Below are positions 4,557 to 8,135 of a stretch of 8,135 nt of DNA, piece by piece. This stretch comes from Selenomonadaceae bacterium. Lineage in GTDB: Bacteria; Bacillota; Negativicutes; Selenomonadales; Selenomonadaceae. The translations under genes and the position numbers were made by a program. The notes beneath the pieces were generated by a model. The model was not told the origin of the DNA. It did no database searches and was given only the letters and a program-made list of their open reading frames with translations. The stretch spans positions 1-8,135 of the forward strand of contig JAEEGN010000096.1 in NCBI GenBank assembly GCA_016280345.1. Reading direction: 5' to 3'. Every line of letters starts with the position of its first letter. The stretch's first letter is position 1.

Positions 4557-6260
4557 ATGAAGCTTAAAGGAATCGGCGTTTCCCCCGGCATCGCCCACGG
4601 CCGGATTTACCGCCCCGGCGAAAGCGGGGAACCGCGGCCGGAGACGTACGTGCCGGGAACGCCATCGGAGGAGCAGGCGCGTCTTTCCGCGGCTTCCGCG
4701 GAATTGGCGGCGCGGCTGAACAAAGCCGCCGACACGCGCCGGCGGCAGGGGGAAACGGAGACGGCGGATATCCTGGAGGTCCACGCTTTGATGGCGGCCG
4801 ATCCGGAACTCCTGCAAAGCGCCGAACGGGAAATCGCGGCCGGACACGACGCGCCGGCCGCTGTCCTCGCCGCCGCCGAAGAACAAGCCGCCCGGCTGGA
4901 ATCGCTGAAAGACGATTACCTCCGGGAACGGGCCGCCGACGTACGGGACATCGGCCGGTCACTGGTGCGGACGCTCACCGGCGGCGAGGAAACGCTGCCC
5001 GAGGGGCCGCTCCTGATCACCGGGCAGGAAATCTCCCCTGAGCTTCTGGGAGAGCTGCCGGCCGGACGGCTGGCGGGCGTCCTTTTGGGCGGCGGCAGCG
5101 CCACGGTCCACGCGGCAATCCTGGCGAAGGCCCGGGGGATTCCGGCCGTCGCGGGCCTGGGCGCGGCGCTGGACCAGCTGAAGGAAGGAATGACGGCGCT
5201 GATGGACGGCAACGCCGGCACCGTGAATACCGCGCCCACGGCAGCCGATATCGCGGCGGCCGAAACGGCGGTCATCGCCGCCCGGCGGGAGGCGGAAAAG
5301 CAACGGGAATGGGCCGGCGTCAGCGCCATTACCCGGGATGGCGTCAAGATCCGCCTGTTCGCCAACGCGTCCGTCGCCGCCGAAGTGAAGGCCGCGATGG
5401 ACGCCGGCGCCGAGGGCATCGGTCTCCTGCGTTCGGAGTTCCTGTTCTTCGGACGGGACACCCTGCCGGATGAAGAAGAGCAGTACCGGGCTTACCGGGC
5501 CGCTGTCGAAGCCGCCGGAGGAAAGCCCTGCGCCATCCGCACGCTGGACGTCGGCGGCGACAAGCCCCTCAAGGCTCTGCCGCTGCCCCGGGAGGAAAAC
5601 CCGTTCCTGGGGCAGCGGGCCATCCGGGTCAGCCTCGCCCGCCCCGGCCTGTTCCGCACCCAGCTGCGGGCCATCCTGCGAGCGGGCGCGGCCGGACCGG
5701 TTTCCATCCTGTTGCCGATGGTCACCGACGCGTCGGAAGTCGTGGCGGCGCGGGAACACATCGCCGCCTGTTGCCATGACCTTCAGCGGGCAGGCATTTC
5801 CTTCGCCGAAAACGTCCCCCTGGGCGTCATGGTGGAGACGCCGGCGGCGGCCCTGCTGGCGTCGTCGCTGGGAAAGCACTGCGATTTCTTCAGTCTCGGC
5901 ACCAACGACCTCACCCAGTACGCTTTGGCCGCAGACCGCTCGAACCCGGCGATGGCCGGGCTGGGAGACTATCTGCACCCGGCCGTGCTGCGGCTCATCG
6001 GCTTCACCGTGCAGGGCGGCGGCGAGGCCGGAATTCCCGTCTCGGTCTGCGGCGAGATGGCGGCCGACCCTCTGGCGGCACCGCTCCTGCTGGCCCTCGG
6101 TGTAAGCGATCTCTCTCTGGCACCGGCCGCCTTTCCCCGGGTGAAGCGGGCCGTCTGCCGGATTACGATGCCCGAAGCGCGGGCGCTTTTGGAATCCGCG
6201 ATGAACATGCCCACCGCCGCCGCGGTGCGGGACTTTCTGCAAAGCAAGTTGCCGGAATGA
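4557..6260 (+). CDS. ptsI: Phosphoenolpyruvate-protein phosphotransferase (PTS enzyme I)
   Basis: The product has 567 residues, close to the usual 570-575. ATG at 4557 is chosen because AAAAGGAG lies 8 nt upstream and MKLKGIGVSPGIAHG is the standard enzyme I N-terminus; an in-frame ATG at 4485 lacks a ribosome-binding site. Enzyme I takes phosphate from phosphoenolpyruvate and passes it to HPr in the cytoplasm. Domains in order are the HPr-binding N-terminal region (about 5-125), the swivelling phosphohistidine domain (about 145-220) with His185, and the PEP-binding barrel (about 245-545). The barrel shows LLRSEFLFF (Arg292), IRTLDVGGDKP (Arg328), Glu427 and Asp451 as likely metal ligands, SLGTNDLTQYALAADR and the active-site Cys498 in VCGEMA. 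Around His185 the sequence is GSATVHAAI rather than the usual GGRTSHSAI, so a normally conserved Gly-Arg pair is missing. The gene follows ptsH and converges on recG. Identification is firm; kinetics may be atypical. Confidence 0.96.
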   Translation: MKLKGIGVSPGIAHGRIYRPGESGEPRPETYVPGTPSEEQARLSAASAELAARLNKAADTRRRQGETETADILEVHALMAADPELLQSAEREIAAGHDAPAAVLAAAEEQAARLESLKDDYLRERAADVRDIGRSLVRTLTGGEETLPEGPLLITGQEISPELLGELPAGRLAGVLLGGGSATVHAAILAKARGIPAVAGLGAALDQLKEGMTALMDGNAGTVNTAPTAADIAAAETAVIAARREAEKQREWAGVSAITRDGVKIRLFANASVAAEVKAAMDAGAEGIGLLRSEFLFFGRDTLPDEEEQYRAYRAAVEAAGGKPCAIRTLDVGGDKPLKALPLPREENPFLGQRAIRVSLARPGLFRTQLRAILRAGAAGPVSILLPMVTDASEVVAAREHIAACCHDLQRAGISFAENVPLGVMVETPAAALLASSLGKHCDFFSLGTNDLTQYALAADRSNPAMAGLGDYLHPAVLRLIGFTVQGGGEAGIPVSVCGEMAADPLAAPLLLALGVSDLSLAPAAFPRVKRAVCRITMPEARALLESAMNMPTAAAVRDFLQSKLPE

Positions 6261-6314
6261 AACGGGATTCCCGCTTGAAGAATTGACGTCCGATACAAAT
6301 CGCCAATAAAAACC

Positions 6315-8135
6315 TCACACCCGCGCCACGTTGGCGAAATGGCGCTTATACTGCAGCGTCAGGACGCGCCGCATATAGGCCAGGTCCTCCTCCTGGGCCA
6401 TGGTTTCCGCCGCCGCCTGCCGGGCTTTGAGCAGGATGGCGGTATCCCGCAGCACGTTGGCGATCTTGAGGTCGCCCAGACCGTGCTGCATGGCCCCGAA
6501 GAACTGCCCCGGCCCCCGGACCCGGAGGTCTTCCTCCGCCAGGTCGAAGCCGCTGGCGGTGCGCTCCAGAACCGTCAGCCGCTCCCAGGCGGCGGGGGAA
6601 CTTCCCCCGGCGACCAGGATGCAGTAGGACGGAAACGGCCCCCGGCCGATGCGGCCCCGCAGCTGATGGAGCTGGGCCAGGCCGAAGCGGTCGGCGTTCT
6701 CCACCACCATGACCGTCGCGTTGGGCACGTTGACACCGACCTCGATGACCGTGGTGGCCACCAGAAGCTTTGTCTCTCCCTGATAAAAGGACTGCATGAC
6801 GGCTTCCTTGTCCTTCGGTTTCAGCCGCCCGTGGACCAGGCCGCAGGGGACGCCGCGGAACAGTCCGCCGGTGAGTTCTTCATAAACCCGCTCCGCCGAG
6901 GGCAGGGCCGTTTCCTCCCCCTCCTCGATCAGCGGACAGACGACGTAGGCCTGCCGCCCCGCCAGCAGTTCCTTCTTCACGAACTGATAGATGAGCGGCC
7001 GCCGGGAGGCCGGACGGGCGAAGGTCCGGACCGGCTGCCGTCCGGGCGGCGGGCTCTCAATCCGGGAGACGTCGAGATCGCCGTACACCGTGAGCGTCAT
7101 GGTGCGGGGGATGGGCGTCGCCGTCATGACCAGGACGTCCGGCGTCAGGGCGCCCTTCTTTGCCAGCGCCGCCCGCTGGGCGATGCCGAAGCGGTGCTGC
7201 TCGTCGGTCACCACGAGCCCCAGGGCGTCGTATTGCACCTTGTCCTGGATCAGGGCATGGGTGCCGATGACGATATCCGCTTCGTGGGCGGCGATTTGCT
7301 CCAGCGTTTCCCGGTGCTGCTTCGCCCCCAGCCGGCCCGACAGCAGGGCCAGACGGATGCCCGTGTCCTTCAGCATCTCCGTGAACGTATCGTAATGCTG
7401 CCGGGCCAGGATTTCCGTCGGCGCCATCAGCGCTCCCTGGTAGCCGTTCTCCACCGTCTTTACCAGCGCCAGAAGCGCGATGACGGTCTTGCCGGAGCCC
7501 ACGTCGCCCTGCACCAGCCGCCGCATCGGCACCGGCTTTTCCATATCGGCGGCGATTTCCCGCCAGGTCCGCTGCTGTTCCTCCGTCAACCGGAAGGGTA
7601 AGGAAGCGTACACCCGCTCCACCAGCTGACTGTCCATCAGATGGCGGACCGCCTGCTCCTGTTGCTGGCTCTTTCGCTTCATCATCAGCAGGCCGCACTG
7701 GATGAGGTAAAGCTCCTCGAAGGCCAGCCGCGTCCGGGCCGCTTCCAGCGCCACCGGGTTGTCGGGAAAATGGATCCCGCGGAACGCGGCGGCCCGGTCC
7801 ATGAGCTGATAGCGGCGGCGCACGGAATCCGGCAACACCTCCGGAATCGCCGGACATTCCGCCAGCAAGTGCCGCACCGCCTGGCGGAAGAACGCCTGCG
7901 TCAGCGACTCCGTCGCCGCGTAAACCGGCAGCATCCCGCGCGGCTCCGTCTCCGCCGCCGGATCCAGGATTTCCAGGGCCGCGAGATTCGTCATCGCCAG
8001 TCCTCCTTGTCCGCCGTAAGCGTAATCCGCTTTCCCCGTAGCCAGGACGCGCCGGCCCGGCAACAGCTTCTTCCGGAGAAAGGGCTGATTGAACCAGGTC
8101 AGCGACAGATAACCGGTCCCGTCGCTGAGGAACGC
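6315..8135 (-). CDS. recG: ATP-dependent DNA helicase RecG (5' end outside the window)
   Basis: 606 residues are visible, open to the right edge, and the stop is TGA at 6317-6315. RecG proteins have about 680-690 residues, so roughly 75-85 N-terminal residues are missing. RecG remodels stalled replication forks and migrates branched DNA such as Holliday junctions. The visible part starts in the wedge/OB-fold domain (FLSDGTGYLSLTWFNQPFL, visible residues 2-20). Helicase motifs follow: Walker A GDVGSGKT (7508-7485), DEQH box in DEQHRFG (from 7205), TATPIPRT, and the second RecA-like domain with TTVIEVGVNVPNA and QLRGRIGRG. The ADRFGLAQLHQLRGRIGRG stretch and the C-terminal GPGQFFGAMQHGL segment are typical of RecG rather than other superfamily 2 helicases. 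No motif is missing. It converges on ptsI with 54 bp between the stops and no strong terminator, so transcripts may overlap. It appears intact. Confidence 0.97.
   Translation of the reverse strand, partial: AFLSDGTGYLSLTWFNQPFLRKKLLPGRRVLATGKADYAYGGQGGLAMTNLAALEILDPAAETEPRGMLPVYAATESLTQAFFRQAVRHLLAECPAIPEVLPDSVRRRYQLMDRAAAFRGIHFPDNPVALEAARTRLAFEELYLIQCGLLMMKRKSQQQEQAVRHLMDSQLVERVYASLPFRLTEEQQRTWREIAADMEKPVPMRRLVQGDVGSGKTVIALLALVKTVENGYQGALMAPTEILARQHYDTFTEMLKDTGIRLALLSGRLGAKQHRETLEQIAAHEADIVIGTHALIQDKVQYDALGLVVTDEQHRFGIAQRAALAKKGALTPDVLVMTATPIPRTMTLTVYGDLDVSRIESPPPGRQPVRTFARPASRRPLIYQFVKKELLAGRQAYVVCPLIEEGEETALPSAERVYEELTGGLFRGVPCGLVHGRLKPKDKEAVMQSFYQGETKLLVATTVIEVGVNVPNATVMVVENADRFGLAQLHQLRGRIGRGPFPSYCILVAGGSSPAAWERLTVLERTASGFDLAEEDLRVRGPGQFFGAMQHGLGDLKIANVLRDTAILLKARQAAAETMAQEEDLAYMRRVLTLQYKRHFANVARV

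Noticed and set aside
4959..6242. Minus-strand frame opposite ptsI
   Set aside because: His/Gln/Arg-rich shadow of a well-defined enzyme I gene with no recognisable motifs.
6261..6314. Terminator between convergent ptsI and recG
   Set aside because: Only a 4-bp CGGG/CCCG stem with a 3-nt loop and no U-tract next to it is visible, too weak to call.
6339..7601. Plus-strand frame opposite recG
   Set aside because: Shadow of the RecG helicase gene in GC-rich DNA; the motifs are all on the minus strand.

Overview
The window is GC-rich, densely coding bacterial DNA. The gene set suggests a Firmicutes-type anaerobe, possibly a GC-rich member of the Negativicutes: a VanW/YoaR-family protein, a PRC-barrel protein, a membrane-anchored TPR protein, HPr with the regulatory Ser46 typical of low-GC Gram-positive lineages, enzyme I and RecG. 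The taxon is an inference from protein similarity remembered by eye and is only moderately secure.

Left part (1-3780, minus strand): three genes read leftwards. First is a protein with three predicted membrane helices, a very long Ala/Glu-rich tandem-repeat linker and a C-terminal TPR-like domain (3780-2149). It is followed after 11 nt by a two-lobed PRC-barrel protein with a Glu/Pro-rich linker and a small C-terminal domain (2137-1304). After a 133-bp gap with two hairpins comes a VanW-family envelope protein (1170 to beyond the left edge). The first gene is interrupted by one in-frame amber codon (3141-3139) inside one of six exact 111-bp repeats, so as written it makes a 213-residue membrane fragment without the TPR domain. 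The PRC-barrel gene has an A9 run at its domain boundary where slippage in either direction would end the protein almost at once.

Middle (3781-4169): a 389-bp divergent intergenic region. It holds a weak candidate promoter for the leftward cluster and a repeat-like element (3924-4057) bounded by 17-bp direct repeats.

Right part: ptsH (4170-4433) and ptsI (4557-6260) read rightwards and encode the general phosphotransferase carriers HPr and enzyme I. Two strong hairpins lie in the 123-bp gap between them. Both proteins keep their phospho-histidines but have unusual neighbouring residues. No sugar-specific EII gene is visible. Convergent with ptsI is recG (6315 to beyond the right edge, minus strand), encoding the replication-fork-remodelling helicase; its first roughly 75-85 residues lie outside the window.

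The strongest points for follow-up are the amber-interrupted repeat protein, the slippage-prone PRC-barrel gene, the paired non-consensus active sites of HPr and enzyme I, and the hairpins between ptsH and ptsI. I found no clear new defence or mobile system.
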